NCBI GenBank assembly: GCA_025331565.1
Contig: JAFREQ010000040.1
Span: 1,505,501-1,569,500 of the forward strand
Direction: 5' to 3'
Source of the DNA: Holacanthus passer
Lineage: Eukaryota; Chordata; Actinopteri; Pomacanthidae
Length of the DNA: 64,000 nt
Numbering within the stretch: the first letter of the stretch is position 1; every line of letters begins with the position of its first letter. Positions 38,302-52,423 of this stretch are shown here, one piece after another. A program made the translations under genes and the position numbers. The notes below the pieces were generated by a model. It saw only the letters and a list, made by a program, of their open reading frames with translations, had not been told where the DNA came from and did not search any database.

Positions 38302-41100
38302 GCCAGCAACTGAGCAACTAATTTCTATAATAATCCATAACTTAGCCAGTTGGTCAGCGAGGAGAAAAATGCGACTCATGCAGTTGGCAGCCGTATCAAA
38401 TTGATGCACGTGCACTGAAAGGAGGAAGCATAAAACCTGACACACGATCATGACGCGGCGCTGAGGGAGAGTTACCAGGTGAGTGGACTGTGGAGATCAT
38501 CTCCTGCGAGAGAGGAAAATAATAACTCACAGCCTGTCAGTTCATTTTTTGGCACTTCTTGTTGAGTCATGAAAAATAAGTGCGTCTGTGCCGGATGGGG
38601 GAGGACGAGGAAGCGTAATTGAAAGGCGTTCCTTGTTCATCTCCACTGGTCCAAACGCACACGAGCGTCGTAATTTATGGAACCTTTGCTCTGGGTCTGT
38701 GTGTGTGTTCATGTGTAAGTGTGTGCGTATGTGTGTGTTCCTTGATACCTGTTTGATGGATGGTTGCTAGTCCCTCCGTTAATTATTTTGGGACCACGTT
38801 AAGCCATTAAACAAAGCTGAGACTCGGCCCATGCCGCCGTGATTGCAGATGGCCAGGATCAGGTCAGTGTTTCAGGTCAGATGATTTCAGATTATTAGAT
38901 TAAATTAGATGGCTCAGATTATTAGGAATAAAGGGTTGACACAAATTCTGTAATAAAAAGCATTTGGCATAGTGTAGTTGTGTTTTGATCCCCTGTTAAT
39001 GAAGCTACTGTAAATTCCTACTGTGTGTATATAAAAAGGACTGGATGCTCCTGACAGTCGAGCAGAATGGAGGAAATATTCCTCGAGCATAAAAAATGGG
39101 TAAAAAAAAAAAAAAAAGCTCAATCACTTTCTGAAACTGCTAGTATGATTTCTGAGTTCCCCCCCAACTGCTGCAGATCTTTGTGAAAACCAATTTTCAT
39201 CGTCTGTGGGACATGCACAGCGGAGACATTTGTGAGAAGCCAGTATGGTTAACATACAGGCTCCTGCATGCACACAGGAAGAACGGACAATTCCTCAACG
39301 GTTGGAGAGGTGAGTTTTTGCAGTTCCTCACAGAGATCTTATCTGTATCAGCACAGACACAGAGCAGACAGTCTGGTTATCTCCAAGGGCTCGATGAACA
39401 TTTTCCTAAAGTGCTTTGTCTATTTTCATCGTTTTCCTGAAAAGACGGAGGAAATCGTGGGGTTGAGCGGCATCGTTGTCGAGATAATTATCTTCCACCA
39501 GTTGTTGACTGTCATAGCGTGGTGTACTCATCGGGGGGGCACACAGCTAGTGTAACTAACTCAACATGCTGACATGCTGCTTTTATTGCTGATGCACTAA
39601 GCAATGAGATGATGAAGCGTAGACAATAATTATTATGTTTTTCATTTTACATTTCCGACTGTTGGCAGAGAGACCAGTTAAGCGGCGGCTAATCATGGAT
39701 TTCTTCCATATTTTATGTTGTTTGTTTAGTGCTGTATATTAAAACCTGACGAAAAGTAATTATGTTTTCACTCATGACAATTCTTTTTTTTACTGTATGT
39801 GACCAGCATTTTCCCAACTTTTCTCTTTTTCTCTGATATGACATGAACATGAAAGTTGCAGACTTGAATTGCAGGATATGAAAGATTTCTTCATTCGGAT
39901 TAATTAAATGTCATATTGCAGTTTCCAAAGAGCTCATATGCAAATAATGCAAAGCACTTAACTTCACTTTACTCGCTGCTGAATATGCAACCTGCTCTGT
40001 AACAGGTGCAACACCTGCAACACTGCCACGAGAGGCCATGAAGGTCTTCATCACTCTTCACCACCTCCAGACTCTCAGACTAAAAGTCCCCTCATTTTCA
40101 CTTGGAAGTGCTACAACCACCAACGTATGCCGAGAACATACTTAACACCTGAAGAGGGATGCAGCAAAGTTCAACATTACTTATGTGATAAATGCTGTTC
40201 TGTTGTGCAGAACACATGCAAACTTTGGCAGAACAGCAATCGAATGACAACAACATTACACAAAGGCTGCTGGCTTTGTACAGTACAGACCCTCCTGTTT
40301 CATAAGAGGCTGGACTACTCAAGTATCAACACCTGCATGAACCTAGCAAGTATACTTGAAATGCTTGAGCCGATCATTAGTATTCTGTCATGCAGACTTT
40401 TAAAATATCATAAAAGATAAAAGCTTCCTCAATAAAAAAAAAAAAAAAAAAAGTTTCAGGATAAAGAGACAACAGTGTCTCCTTTCCAAATGTTGTGGAA
40501 CATTACGGCTAATACGGCAGCCTTGAATTTCAGGGAGGTCAAATATGATTGTGCAAAGTTTCGATCTCCTTTTATATGACATCAATAGCCATTTGCCACT
40601 ATTTACTGTATATGAAAGCTGGAAGCGCCCGTCTACCTGCCGCACTGTGTCTCTCTTGGTGCAGTGAGGTAATGTCAGAGCTGAAAGTCATGAGATCTTG
40701 AGTTTCGGCCGTCTGGTCCCACAGAATTAAGTCGCAAACAGATGTGGACAAACAGACAAATCTGCTCATTTATCACTTTAAAATGAAAACTATAAACATA
40801 CATCAGTTCAATTTCAGCCTCTGACCTTTGCTGCATGTCGTACCCCTCTATCGCTCTCCCCCGGTTTCCATTTTGTTCCTATACAGCCTCCTCGATGTCC
40901 AAAAATAATCTAGAAAATCGTTTTCGTCTTTGCTTTTTTAAAGTTCAATCTATTTTTAGATCATGCTTTTTTAAAATTTTTCTTGACTTTCTTCTGTATC
41001 CATTTTCCGCAACTCCATTTATCTTTTAAAGCATTTTCAGTTACTCTGGATGAATCTGCTGCACAGATAAAGTTGCTTTTTGCTTTACTATACTGGAGTT
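34641..41100. other. Intergenic stretch with microsatellites
   Basis: No gene supported. It holds (GA)n at 37318-37336, a long (CA)n array at 38238-38299, imperfect TG repeats at about 38697-38740, and poly-A at about 39101-39117 and 40434-40451. Around 36095-36165 there are two runs resembling TGTAATCACATTAC and GATTACTAGTAATCGCATTA, possibly a decayed palindromic MITE. Confidence 0.5.
38238..38299. repeat. Compound (CA)n microsatellite
   Basis: CA dinucleotides over about 60 bp, with a few CT/TA interruptions in the left half and a perfect right half. Confidence 0.93.
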
Positions 41101-41237
41101 GCACTGTAAGTGGGACGGTGCAGTGAAGGTCCCCAGGGGAAAGACAAGAGACTCAGGTTAATGGATGCCTTGCTGAATATACGACCCGCTCTCCTGTTTG
41201 GTAATTGTAGTTGTCAATTCTCTGTATGCAAGGAGAT

Positions 41238-41649
41238 TCAAAATGCAACAAAGTCCCAGACCTCTGCAATGCCCTTCATTCCTCCCTCCCAGAGTTTAAC
41301 CATCATGTCTATAAGCGAGGAGATCCTGCGGCGGATATAGTGTATGATCCTCCTACAGAAGCCGAGGTCCGCCCTCTTCAGGAATATAGGGGTGTAATTC
41401 CACACAGCCAATATAATGCAATCAATCACCACCTCCTTCATAACTGCCTGGTTCCCCCACTGCTTCTGCCAAACCCCAGAGCAAACTGCAGTGCATCACA
41501 ATGTGACTGACTTCTCTCTCCACTGAAAATGTACAATACAAAAGCACGCCGGGGAGATCTTTACTGGTCTCTTCGACTTGTTCTGCAAAACTTCCGACGA
41601 GACAACAAAGCGAGAATGAAAATGTTTTCATGTGTGTTTCTTTTATCAA
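41238..41649 (-). pseudogene. Unidentified frameshifted ORF remnant, possibly transposon-derived
   Basis: On the minus strand two overlapping frames read as one interrupted protein. The upstream frame contains SHIVMHCSLLWG. Within a few codons the second frame takes over with WGNQAVMKEVVIDCIILAVW and continues through FLKRADLGFCRRIIHYIRRR and MMVKLWEGGM to 41238. The composition (Trp, Ile, Leu and Arg spread through amphipathic stretches) looks more protein-like than neighbouring frames. The HxxxxC/MHC pattern recalls the C-terminal zinc-like motif of LINE ORFs. No family is firmly recognised, and chance cannot be excluded. Confidence 0.25.
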
Positions 41650-44600
41650 AGTCGGATTTTATTATCATTACAGCACCAAATGCTTTTGCAGCCAATAAAT
41701 CAATAGCGAGAAAATAAGAGCAACCAAAATGAAAATATCCAGAAATATGCACATGGATTTTTATAGTTTTGAACCTTTGCTCTGTTCCACATTTCCTGAG
41801 CAGAAATGCAGGCTGTGGATGTTGACATTTACGTAGGAGGATGGGAACGCTGAGTGTGGATGAGAAAAGTTTGTTGGAATGATTAACAAGCTGTTTGCTT
41901 GGAAAAAACACTCCTATGTTTGCACAAAGACAAGTAAGAAATTGGGAGAATTTTCAAGCAGATTGTTCATTAAAGATGCAATAGTGCAAAAGTGAGCTCC
42001 TGCTGTATGTTTAATGGGCACCTTGAGGAGAGGATGGAAAATAATACACCGGTGATTAGAGGTGAACGGTGTCCTCTTGAGCAGCCAGCCTCAGACTGAA
42101 GGTCAAAACTAAATTGAGGGTGCGAGCAGAAGCGCACACGCTGCTCTAAAGCGAAACTCCCTGTAATGTTTAAATCTTCAAGGCAAAGGCAGGAGAGGAG
42201 TTATCTCTGAACTAGAGTATCTGCAATGATCTTTCTTCTGTGATTCGGCGGAGTAGAAGAAACGATTTCGAGGCAGGGTGGGCAGATGACCATGCACTGA
42301 ACAGGGTGACCTCCTGCCTTTGAAGAAGTCTCAAAAGGGGTTTTTGAAGATTTTTTTGCCCTGTATTTTTTAAACTCGGCTTTCATGTGGCCCACAAGGT
42401 TGTGCACGAACTGTGAGTGAAGGGGGGAAAAAAATAAAATCAGGGTACAAATTCAACATTGCAGTCAGCCATTTTACCTTGATGTAGCTACATATAACGT
42501 TTCAGGATATGCAGTTCTGTATCAAATATCAAAATCATACAAGAGGCATAATCTGATCTGAGTATCTTAGAATCAAAGTAGCATTGAATGTGGCATCAAC
42601 CGCAAAACACTCGACATGTGTTTGATTGTAATAAAGCATGTTTCTCTCTTGAGGACAAGAAAGCCAATGTGAAATCATGTCTGAGCTTGATTATGGACTA
42701 ATCCTGTACTTACATGCTGCTCATTCTACTTTCAACAACGTCACACAGTTCACCATTGTGTCTTGTACTTGCGATGCATATTATAATCACGGATGTTTGT
42801 TATAAGAAAAGTCAGACTGGTCCTTGCGAGCAAGAAACAGTGAACTATACAACATCATTTTTTATTTAGTAAGGTCTCCTTGGTTGTGCTATGTCTCCTC
42901 TCAAATTTAAAGAATAAGGCTGAGGAGATTTTGCAGTTTTCTTATTGTCAACAAAAGGAGCCAAAATGACTAAAACCAGCTTTGTGTTATTCCATCTCTG
43001 ACTTCTCTGCACTCTGTGTGAAGCACGGACCAAAGCCCAGTCTTTCTAAAGATGTAAATAACAGTTGGGCTCCGTAGCTTTTAGCAAATAATGCTCACAC
43101 AGGGGTAAATAAGGCATTTGTCGTGCACTATTTTTAGCATCGGATTAACACACATTTGGTGCACTGCTGAGTATTTGGAGCAACAGGATGGCACATGCAG
43201 CATGGACTCAAAATAAACTACAGAGGCCATGTTCATCCTGATGAATAAATGTCATCCAAAAATACGGCTCATTTATGTGTTTGGACAAAAACGAGGTCTG
43301 TCTGCAGAGGAATCGGCTCAGACTTTGGCTAGAAAGGCAATACTTGTTATTCATTGCTGGTATTTTTTTTTTTTTTTTTTTTTTTTGTGATTTGTCGCCA
43401 GAGTAGATGTCAAGATTGGTTTACTCCAAACAAATACTGGACTCAGACTCAACTTTGGACTCAATTACAGATCATTTTTGATGCTATTTGCACATGTTTT
43501 TTGTGCGACTGTGTTTATTCCCTCTTTATATTTGTGTCCTCCGGTGTACTCGCTTGCAAAAGAGACCTTGATCTCAATGAGACTACCTGATTAAATTAAG
43601 GTTGTATATAATTATAAATGAAGTGCTGAAACATCCATCTGTTCTTTAATGAAACCTGTGTGTGGCTAAGAGTCCTTTCAGGCTTAGAAAAAAAAATAAA
43701 ACACATTTCTCTGGTGTTAACGGTTCCAAATGGCCCGCAAGTAGATGTTTCTTAACACTTTCCGCTGTGCCGCTGAGACACAGCAGCTATGTGATGTAAG
43801 ACACATTTACAGGCAGGCGGAAGGGACAGCTGTGGTTTGCAGAGGCAGACATACCTGCTGTGCTGCTGCTGACTAATTACAGTAATGCCGGCATTACTGC
43901 CATCTGAATCTCTTCAGCACAAACACTGTGTAATTTCTGTGCCAATTTCCCTGTGTTCCTTTATTAATGCTTCGCCATTAAAAGCCTCCAGAGGTCATCT
44001 GACAAAAACGACTGTTGAGGATGAGATTCACAGCACGATTGGGATAAACTTAGCGTTTCAGAATCACATTTTCTTCCGTATTATAAATAAGTGTCATGGC
44101 TAAAAACAGCAGCTTCAGCTCTACCAAGCTTTGCATCCTAAACATTATAATCAACACAATGAGCTACAGTTCAGTTAGCTCAGTTTGTGAACTCCATACG
44201 TTACACCGTGATTTGGCCACACAGCACCAGGGGGAAAGTAAAAAACATTTTTTCCTAATATCTAGCTGCAGGTTGTGTCTTCAAGGATGTTTTCATGATT
44301 GCACAGATGTCTACTTTCTGCACAGAATAATAAAACGTTTCCTTGAGGTGAAACAATCTTTAAATTTCTCCCCTTCTTCTTATGTACGTGAAGTTTCTAC
44401 GCAGACTGCAGCAGCTGGCAATGGAAACACTAGATTTAAATCAAAAGATGTAAAGCAAACATCTCTCTGGACAGACAAAAGATCTGATGCAGGATTATAA
44501 AAACACTTTTAAAGATTTTACATTTGGTTTTATTCCTTGTGGTTTGCATAGAAAATACTATGTGAGCGATGATGGAGTAAAGTTCAGCAGGCTCTTACAT

Positions 44601-45080
44601 CAAATCATAACTATTTAAAGCAAGCGCAAATCTTCAGAAATGATAAAAACTGTCCATAGGATGCAAGGATTTTCCTTACCTTAAACTATTAAAGCTTGAG
44701 TATTCAAGATATTAAAGCCTGTCCGACCAATCACAGCGCCATACACAACAGCTAGAGGATGATTATTTTAATATTTGGGATGAGAACACAGAGAATCTTC
44801 CGTTTGACATTCCTTCAGGGATAAAGCAAAGGCTGCTGCCTTTTGCTTTGCTCTATCAAAGTGAAACAATTACGGCATTGCCATTTATAAATGATATAAA
44901 GGCTGTAACTTCGCTGCATTGAGACTCTCTCCTCGTCGTCACTTTGTCAGTCAAACTCAGTATTTCTGTGCCTCTCATGTACAACAGAGACTCAAACTGA
45001 CACCATAATGGAACAGCTTATTACTGAACTTATAAGAGCTGAGGGAACAAAGGACTGAAGGGACACGAGGCTCAAATTGG

Positions 45081-45111
<31 letters not shown>

Positions 45112-48100
45112 TTTTTGTGTAACGTTGCAAAGTGAAATAAAATGAGATAAAATAAACTTTTCGGAGCTAGAAGATGTTCGAGCTCTGTGAATGAGGAGTT
45201 TACATCCGACTGCAGGAGTCTCCATGGCCTTAAAACAGCCAGCCTGAGCTTTTCCTGGTGGGCTCCACTAACTAAGATAAGGATATAATGTTGAAAATGG
45301 CTGACTTCCAAGAGATGAGTGGAGTAAGCTCCAAGCCAGAAGATGTGATTTAACGGGTAAGTGTGAAACTCGGGGAGTCACTCACTCACAAGGCTGCCTC
45401 ATAATGTTGCACTCAGAGGACAGCGAGAGAACTGGAAATAATGCTTTTTGTCATGCGATGGGGTGCAGACACATTCTGACAATTTGCATGGCATTAAAAT
45501 TCTTGGGGAAAAACAGATTTGATTTTGGCAAAGGCAGATGCATGTTGCGGTACAAAGCCGTTCTCGCATCATGTTCCATTTCATCTCTTTTCACTGGGAA
45601 TCTTTGGGCATTTTCATTATTAGATATTTACCCGTGAGCTGTGTTTTTCCGCTGGGACCCAAAGGCATGTTGCAGAAAGATTAAAAAGGACTCTGGAGAA
45701 ACACAAAGACGACAACTTTTCTCTAGACTTGCAGGTAACACAGTCCCAAAACACAGTAAATCAACCCAACCTGGGAAATCATCCTCTTGTCATTACGAGA
45801 GATCATCGAATTCAGATCTCCTCCTCGGGGGGAATCCTCTATCTTTCCCTGTGATCAGTTATCTTAAATGTCAGTGTGTCAAATCTCAAAGCACAGATGC
45901 TGTCATTTACCTGCATTTTTGTTCACTCTGACAAATAATGTGGTGATCATGATACAATGATTGTATGTGCAGCAAAACTGGGCAATGACAGCTGGTTAAG
46001 TTTGTATTTATGAGCCGTCATCAAATTCCACACTACATCTGACCTCTGACAAAAACTAGTTTAGCAAAGTCAGAAACAAATGAAATGCATCATTAAAAAT
46101 TTATTTTAAGTCAACTGTGAATAATTGCAGGGATTAGGCTTCACAAATGCAAGAAGCTCTGGTTAAAATAGATCAGGCACATGATGCTGGCGGAGCAGGA
46201 AAAAAAAAAAAACAGCCGGGGCCAAGATTGACTCATGGACCTGCTGGACGCTCTCGGGCTAAAATAGCAACAGATCATCTCAGACACAACGGAGCCCAAA
46301 CATGATGCAGCCAGATGCTATGAGCACTTTGGTGAGCGGGCATGTGGAGAACGGAGACGCAGGGTTTCGTCAGATTGCACGGCGTGCTCGTCAGGATTGG
46401 CAGATGGAAGAAGGGATCGCAAACCGGTTGCGTTAAATTAGGGAGCGGAGTCACTTGTGCTGATTAACAGTGATGATCATCGCCATGAGCAGACAGGCCA
46501 CTCCAGCAAAAACATCACAAACAGGAAGCAGATTTTATTTTCTACGACAATTCAGTTGCTTAATATGGGGAATCAATCTGAGATCATCATCAATCGTCTA
46601 TGGTCGATCTGATCAGCACAAGCTTTGTCTTTACCACGACTGTTTGTCTCTGTTGAACAGCTTGAGCATTATTACAAAAAAAAAAAAAAAAAAGAAGCCT
46701 CATGTTATCTGTTGTTTCAGTGCTTGCCTCAAATTGAGCCTTCACAAAGTGTCTGCTCAAAGGCTACAGGGTTTTCTGTGGGTGCGCTCTCTCTCCCGCG
46801 AGTCAAATTTCTATTATCTACAAATCAAAATGGCTTTTTATTTCACGCTTCATCTTAGCTTTGTTTGTGCTTCAGTTTTCCAGCCCGGCGCTCGCCGAGG
46901 AATGAAGGGTTTATCCATCAGGGTTCGCAAATATCTGCTGCACTTGATCACGACATGAAAGAGTGAAGGGTCTCCGGGCTCATCGAGGTAGAGAAACTTG
47001 TGCGAGGGGAGAACCTTGTCTTGTCAGCACTAGTAAATATCTGCAGCTTTCTAACAGCGCAGTGTCAATCACGGTGAGGCACAGCTGACAGGGTCAACTG
47101 ATCTGTTATGCAGTATGTGCACTTTTCAGGCAGACCCGCGGGATGTGCCAAGGGTAGCTTAAGAACAGCCTCACGGTTCGCAGGACTACCGATGACCTCC
47201 AAATCTCATTTGGCGTTCCTATAGGACTCCAGATCTGCTCTGAATACACACAGCCAGGTGTGTGTGTTTAGGAAAATAGGTGAGTTGCTTTTGGATGAAT
47301 ACCAATAATATTACAGTCTTTAATCAATCAGCAGCTCACTGACAAGGAAATTTCCAGGGTAATACTTTTTGCCATTTTAATACTTGACATTTGATCTTTT
47401 TTTTTTTTTTTTTTTAACCTCAGTCATTTAGAATTTATGAAATGGACCTTGATGGAAATTCAGCCTTCAAAGCGCATAGAAAATAGATCTCATTACTAAA
47501 GTATGTGTGGTCAACTTGCTCAGCGTGTGCAGCTGAAACCAATGCACCAATTAAAAACACCCTTGTTTACTGACAGAAGATTCATTCGAATTTGTTCCCC
47601 CCTCTACTGTACAACCCAGTTTGTGGGTTTACAGTTACATTTAAGTGGGTCAACAAAAAAAAAAAAAAAAAGTTTGGAAACTCAAGTTACCAAAGGCTTA
47701 AAGCGACACACAGGCAGAGGAGGAAGGCAAACAGCTTACTCCCCTATCTTTCTCCACTCTCTCCCACACTGGATTAAAGGAAGATAGGGAAGTTGGGCAT
47801 GGAAATGGAATGATTTATTTAAGACAGGTCGCTCCTCCAGGAGTAAGCACTGTCCCCGGGGATACCCTATTTTCTGTACACCGCTCTCTCTCTCTCTCCC
47901 TCACTCATTGCACATGCACACACATTTCACATGTGCATTCCAATAGGAAAGCAGTAATAGAGATGCAATGTAGTGTACATGACATTATGAGTGTGTCTGC
48001 AGCGTTGTCAGTCATTCCAGGATGACTTATTCGCCGCCATCGTGATTCATTCTCGCGCAGTCATGCTCTGTTCAGGTTTCATCTCTTTGAGCTCGGGTAG

Positions 48101-49630
48101 TTAACGCGCCTCTAATCGAAATGAAGCCTACATGCATAGACACTGACGCTTAATTTGGGCAGATGATTAGATGACATTCTGCACAGTCTCTAGGTGTGGC
48201 ATCATGGAGCCAGAGGGAAGCATTTTTTTTTTTACCCCAGCGTGTTTATTTTCTTAGTCGCAGATGTTTCTTCTTGGAACAGAAAGGGCCACATACCCAG
48301 AAACCAGTTATGCAAAGTGTACACAATTGTTAACTGACTCAAACTGGCAGTATCATTTGCATACGCACATTTAGCAAATGGCAATATGACATTTCAGTTT
48401 CTGTTTTACTGGGCGTGCAGCAGTTAACCAAATTTCAGGCTTGGACTTCGGGGACAATAGTTATTTTCGGTGTCAGACACAGAGTATTGTTGCATAATAC
48501 AATGAATTATTTTCATAAAAGTGCAATTAGCAAAATTCCCAAGCAGAGCTGCTGTTTCAAAGAGAAAAGCAACACTTAAAGGGCGGGTGCGTTATTTTTT
48601 GTTTGCTTTCTGAAGCGTTCCTGTTCTGTTTCTGTTTCATGTTCAGATTTTGGATGGCGAATCAAAATGCTATTTTCCCAAACCCTTCTTTTCCCACGCG
48701 ACCTGACGTAGGTTTCTCCATGACGGTGCTGCTATATAAACCCCCTAGATTGAAGGAAATGTAACCTGCATCAATGCTTTTTTTTTTTTTTGCTCAGAGC
48801 TGAGTGGGAGTTTCCATTCGAGGAACTGGTAAAAGAACAAAGATGGAAGCAGCAGATTTCACGAGATGGTCTTGGACAGAGAAGCACAGATTTGCTGATG
48901 CCAAACTGCCAAAACAACCCTTGTTACTTCAGTGCTCACATTGAAAGAAGAAACCAGATATGATGTATGAATGAATGACTGCACACAAAACTCCTACGAG
49001 TGTCAGTGTCAGTCTCATTCACTGCCAGGTGCTAGTCCTTGATCGCAAATGACTTTTAATATTCAACTTGCCTCATCGCTCCTGATGCTCCTCAAACCTG
49101 CTCTTCTAACACTCCAGAGACTTTTCATTTTTATTTAGTCACAAATGACCTTTTAGCAGACGATCCTGGTGAATATGTGTTACAGCCAGAAGTGCCACCT
49201 TTGGCATTGCTATCGCTAATTCTTAATTGTATTAGAGATTTTGTGGAAATTGCAGAGGCAGCTGTTAATTGGTTTATGTTTCATATCTCAGAGATAGGTT
49301 GTCCTCTGTTTCCTATAACCTCCTTTGGGCTATTTAATTGTATGTGCAGAGGTTTCTTCCTCACTTCTAGGTTATTTTCTGAATACTCTTTTTTCTCCTT
49401 CACCGATTTTACATTGTTCTGTCTTCTTGCAAAACCTGGGAGATTTCTAGCAGGTTTTATCCTTTTGAAACGACGTCTTAAATTGACTTTTGGGGGAGCA
49501 GGAGGTCACGAACGAGTCTGAATCATCTCTTTTGGCATCAATCTGATCTCTCCCATAGTGGCTTCATTTTGTACAAAAAATATTTGCAAAGCGAGGTCAT
49601 TTCTCTCTCTGGGAAACAAGCCGTAAAGAC
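41650..49630. other. Intergenic stretch, low-complexity tracts only
   Basis: Nothing gene-like. Poly-T at 43363-43386, poly-A at 45081-45108 and 46675-46693, poly-T at 47398-47415, poly-A at 47655-47671, a short (CT)n at about 47883-47897 and poly-T at about 48780-48792. The 162-codon frame at 46470-46958 spans a poly-A tract (Lys run) and has no domain. Confidence 0.5.
45081..45108. repeat. A28 homopolymer
   Basis: The longest perfect mononucleotide run in the window. It is preceded by no recognisable retroposon body. Confidence 0.9.
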
Positions 49631-49639
49631 AAGACACTG

Positions 49640-49940
49640 GCATAAAAACTGTCACCTCTTCAAGTTGACGTGGCAAACTTGTTAGCAAACAGGGATTTAC
49701 TGACACATCCAGCAGATACAGAGCAACATTAGCATTCATTCATAGTCATGTTTGTGACCATCAGATGAATTTAGATCCAATATTATTTCCTCCTATAGCT
49801 CTGTTTGGCTCCCAACCAAATCCTGAGGGGAATGTTCACCAGCTACTAACTAGTTGTGTCTGTCTGCTGTTTGGTGCCGGGCTGGTTCAGCACAGTGGGT
49901 TTGTCAGAGGATGCCGGAGAAGATGCTGATGAGAGAGAAC
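49640..49940. repeat. Dispersed repeat, copy A of a pair also at about 60760-60990
   Basis: Shares an ordered set of words with 60760-60990: AGCAACATTAGCATTCATTC / ACAGCATTAACAATCATTTG, then TCATGTTTGTG / TCATGGGTCTG, then AATCCTGAGGGGAATGTTCA / AACTCCTGAGGAATACATCT, TTCACCAGCTA / TTCACCGGCTA, and TGTCTGCTGTTTGGTGCC / TGACTGCTGTTTGAAGCC. Both are therefore copies of one family, same orientation, heavily diverged. Family not identified. Confidence 0.6.
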
Positions 49941-52423
49941 CAGGACAGTAAAGTTGGAGGCTGTAAAGCTTAAACAATGAGTTGAAGACGGTCAAACGAT
50001 GCGGAGCTGACGGTGAACTGCAGAGTCAGCCGATAATTATCTGTATGTCTCACTTTAAAGATCAACTATGTCACTTTCTTACAGAAATAAATCTAAATGT
50101 TTGGGAAGCTTGGGAACAGCCAGCGATGGAAACTTTCTTGGCATGTGATGTGTTTCATGTATTAGAAATGATGTATTATGCCAACACAAAGAAAACGCCA
50201 CGCTGCACATTTTGGATTATAGGTATGGTGCATTGCAGAGGCCGACTGTGGTCACTGTAGCATTATACTGCGAAGATAAAAAAGATCGCTATTATCACTT
50301 GACTGACAGGGGAGGATTTTCTTGAAATTGGAGGCAGAAACTACTGAACAGTTACAGGCCACAGCCGCTGGAGCTGCCAAACTGCAAGACTTAACACAGT
50401 AGGATTTAACTGCTGGCAACCTCAGCTCTCTCCCATGCACAACGTTTCCTTGGTTATAATGTTAAACCCAAAGATTTGCAATGAGCAATTACCAAGGCAC
50501 ACAGAGAGTGAGGACGAGTGCATGTGCAGTACATGATGTCCTTTTGGAAGAAGGACAGCCCGGAGGAAAGACAAGCAACAGACTAACAAATGAACTGACT
50601 GCAAAAACAACAGATATTTTACTACATAAAAAGGCGAATAAACATGCAGACATGAGGAAATATGCCGCTTTAAAACTGCCAGTGTATTTTTTAAAAAGTC
50701 TATGCAAACACTAAAGAGGTGGCCACCCACTGAAGTTACCATCAAAGAGTCTGAAAGGTCAGCTTTAATCAAAAATTCAAGGCTTGAACGTTTTCAAAAA
50801 AGTAAACATGAAGTAGTGGTTATCAATACCAACAGGTTTAATACTTGAAACATCTTTTAAGAAACGCCTTTTTTTTTTTTCTTTTTTAAAAAGGAGCAAC
50901 AGATTTCTTCATTAAAAAAATCTTGCCGTTTCTCTGCACTTGAAACCTGAATGCATAATCACTATGTGAAACTTTATCCGAAGCATTTAATATGCAAAGA
51001 AGACGTGTTCGCCCAGTAGCTTCCCAGAGCAGCCGCAGCCTTTTCCTCTGAGCCAGCGAGCTGCAGCTGGAACAGTTGTGCTCAAAGCCTTTTGTGCTGT
51101 TTCTTTTTATTGATTCATTTTTCCGAGATTTTTCAGCGTTTCTACTTCACAAGTCTGTTTTTTTGTTTTGCTTTTTCTTTTTTACCCTTACAGATCATTT
51201 GATGCTCGCTCTGATTGCAAGCCAGGCCTGACCCAGACCAGGTCAGGCTCTCTGACTTTTCTCAGGAGCACATTTAATATTGACTGAGTTGTTTTTCTTC
51301 TCTTGAAACAATGAGATAAGCACATCTGTCTCCTACCTCCAGCCCTGACAACAAGCTCTGTGACATTTAGATGCTTCTCAGCTACTTGGTTATTCATATC
51401 AACACTGCAAAATGGAGACAAAGTTAGGATGAAATTAGCACCCGGAGAATTGACTTTGTCCTCACAGATGAGAAGATCCGACATCATCAGCAGTGACCAG
51501 ACATCTATCGCTTTGTCTAAACATTAAAAGTGCACAATTATGTAAGATGTTGCTGAGGTATGACAGTAAAATGACATCAGGATCTGACTCATACATGCAA
51601 ATGTCGAAATTCTCTTTCAACCAATTCAAATGGTGCGACTCAGGTTTAAACAGAATCCACGACAGTTCACGCTGGTTCAGGTCTGAATTTTTTCAGAACC
51701 AATCAAAAACTCTAACCGTCTATGACCAATCACACCCCCGAAAAACGTGTGAGTCAACCGCGGCACCCAACATACAGCTGCTCTCCCAAATCTGCATTAA
51801 GAGCAGCAGCAAACCACCGCGCGAGAGCCTGCCGCCCGTTTGAGCTGCTGACTCATAGCTGCAGAGACAGTGGAGCTGAAGCACTGAGGAGGACAAACCG
51901 TGTGACAATGCCAGCTTGTACTTGACAGATGACGGTTAATATCATAATGAGCCGGGCTGGGTATCGTTTGAAATGAGTCGATGATGCTATTGCCAGTGTG
52001 ACATTTGTATTTTAATACCTGTACCATATCTTTCTCAAAACCACGCTTTGAGGATTATAAACACTTACACAAAACCTTTTTTTTATCTAACAAAATAAAT
52101 TGCTGTGTCATGTGTTTGCGGTTTATATTACATGAACATGCACAGGACTTATGTTTTATCTGCCTTACAACATTTAGTTGTAAGCTGTTTCGTAAATATA
52201 TGTAATAGATATGAATCTAAAGTTTTTGAATCATTCTCAAAGAGTCGACCTATTGTGCACTATTAATTAATTGATAATCTATTAGTTCTATTTTCAATTA
52301 ATAGATCAATTGTTATGACAATGAAAGCCATGTGGTCATTTAATATAAAATATTTATCATGGCTCTTTTAAAGCTTAGTGATGTTTACTGAAAGGAATGC
52401 AATAAGATTCTGTATGGGCTCCT
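49941..52423. other. Intergenic stretch
   Basis: No gene recognised. Short frames of up to 116 codons (50422-50772 reverse; 51493-51843 forward) lack domain patterns. At 51950-52030 the words GGCTGGGTATCGTTTGAAAT and TTTTAATACCTGTACC resemble the end of another fish MITE family, but too little is preserved. Confidence 0.45.

Noticed and set aside
44096..44500. 134-codon forward open frame
   Set aside because: No domain pattern, no repeat identity and no splice context; treated as chance.
46470..46958. 162-codon forward open frame
   Set aside because: Runs through a poly-A tract giving a Lys run; no recognisable protein family.
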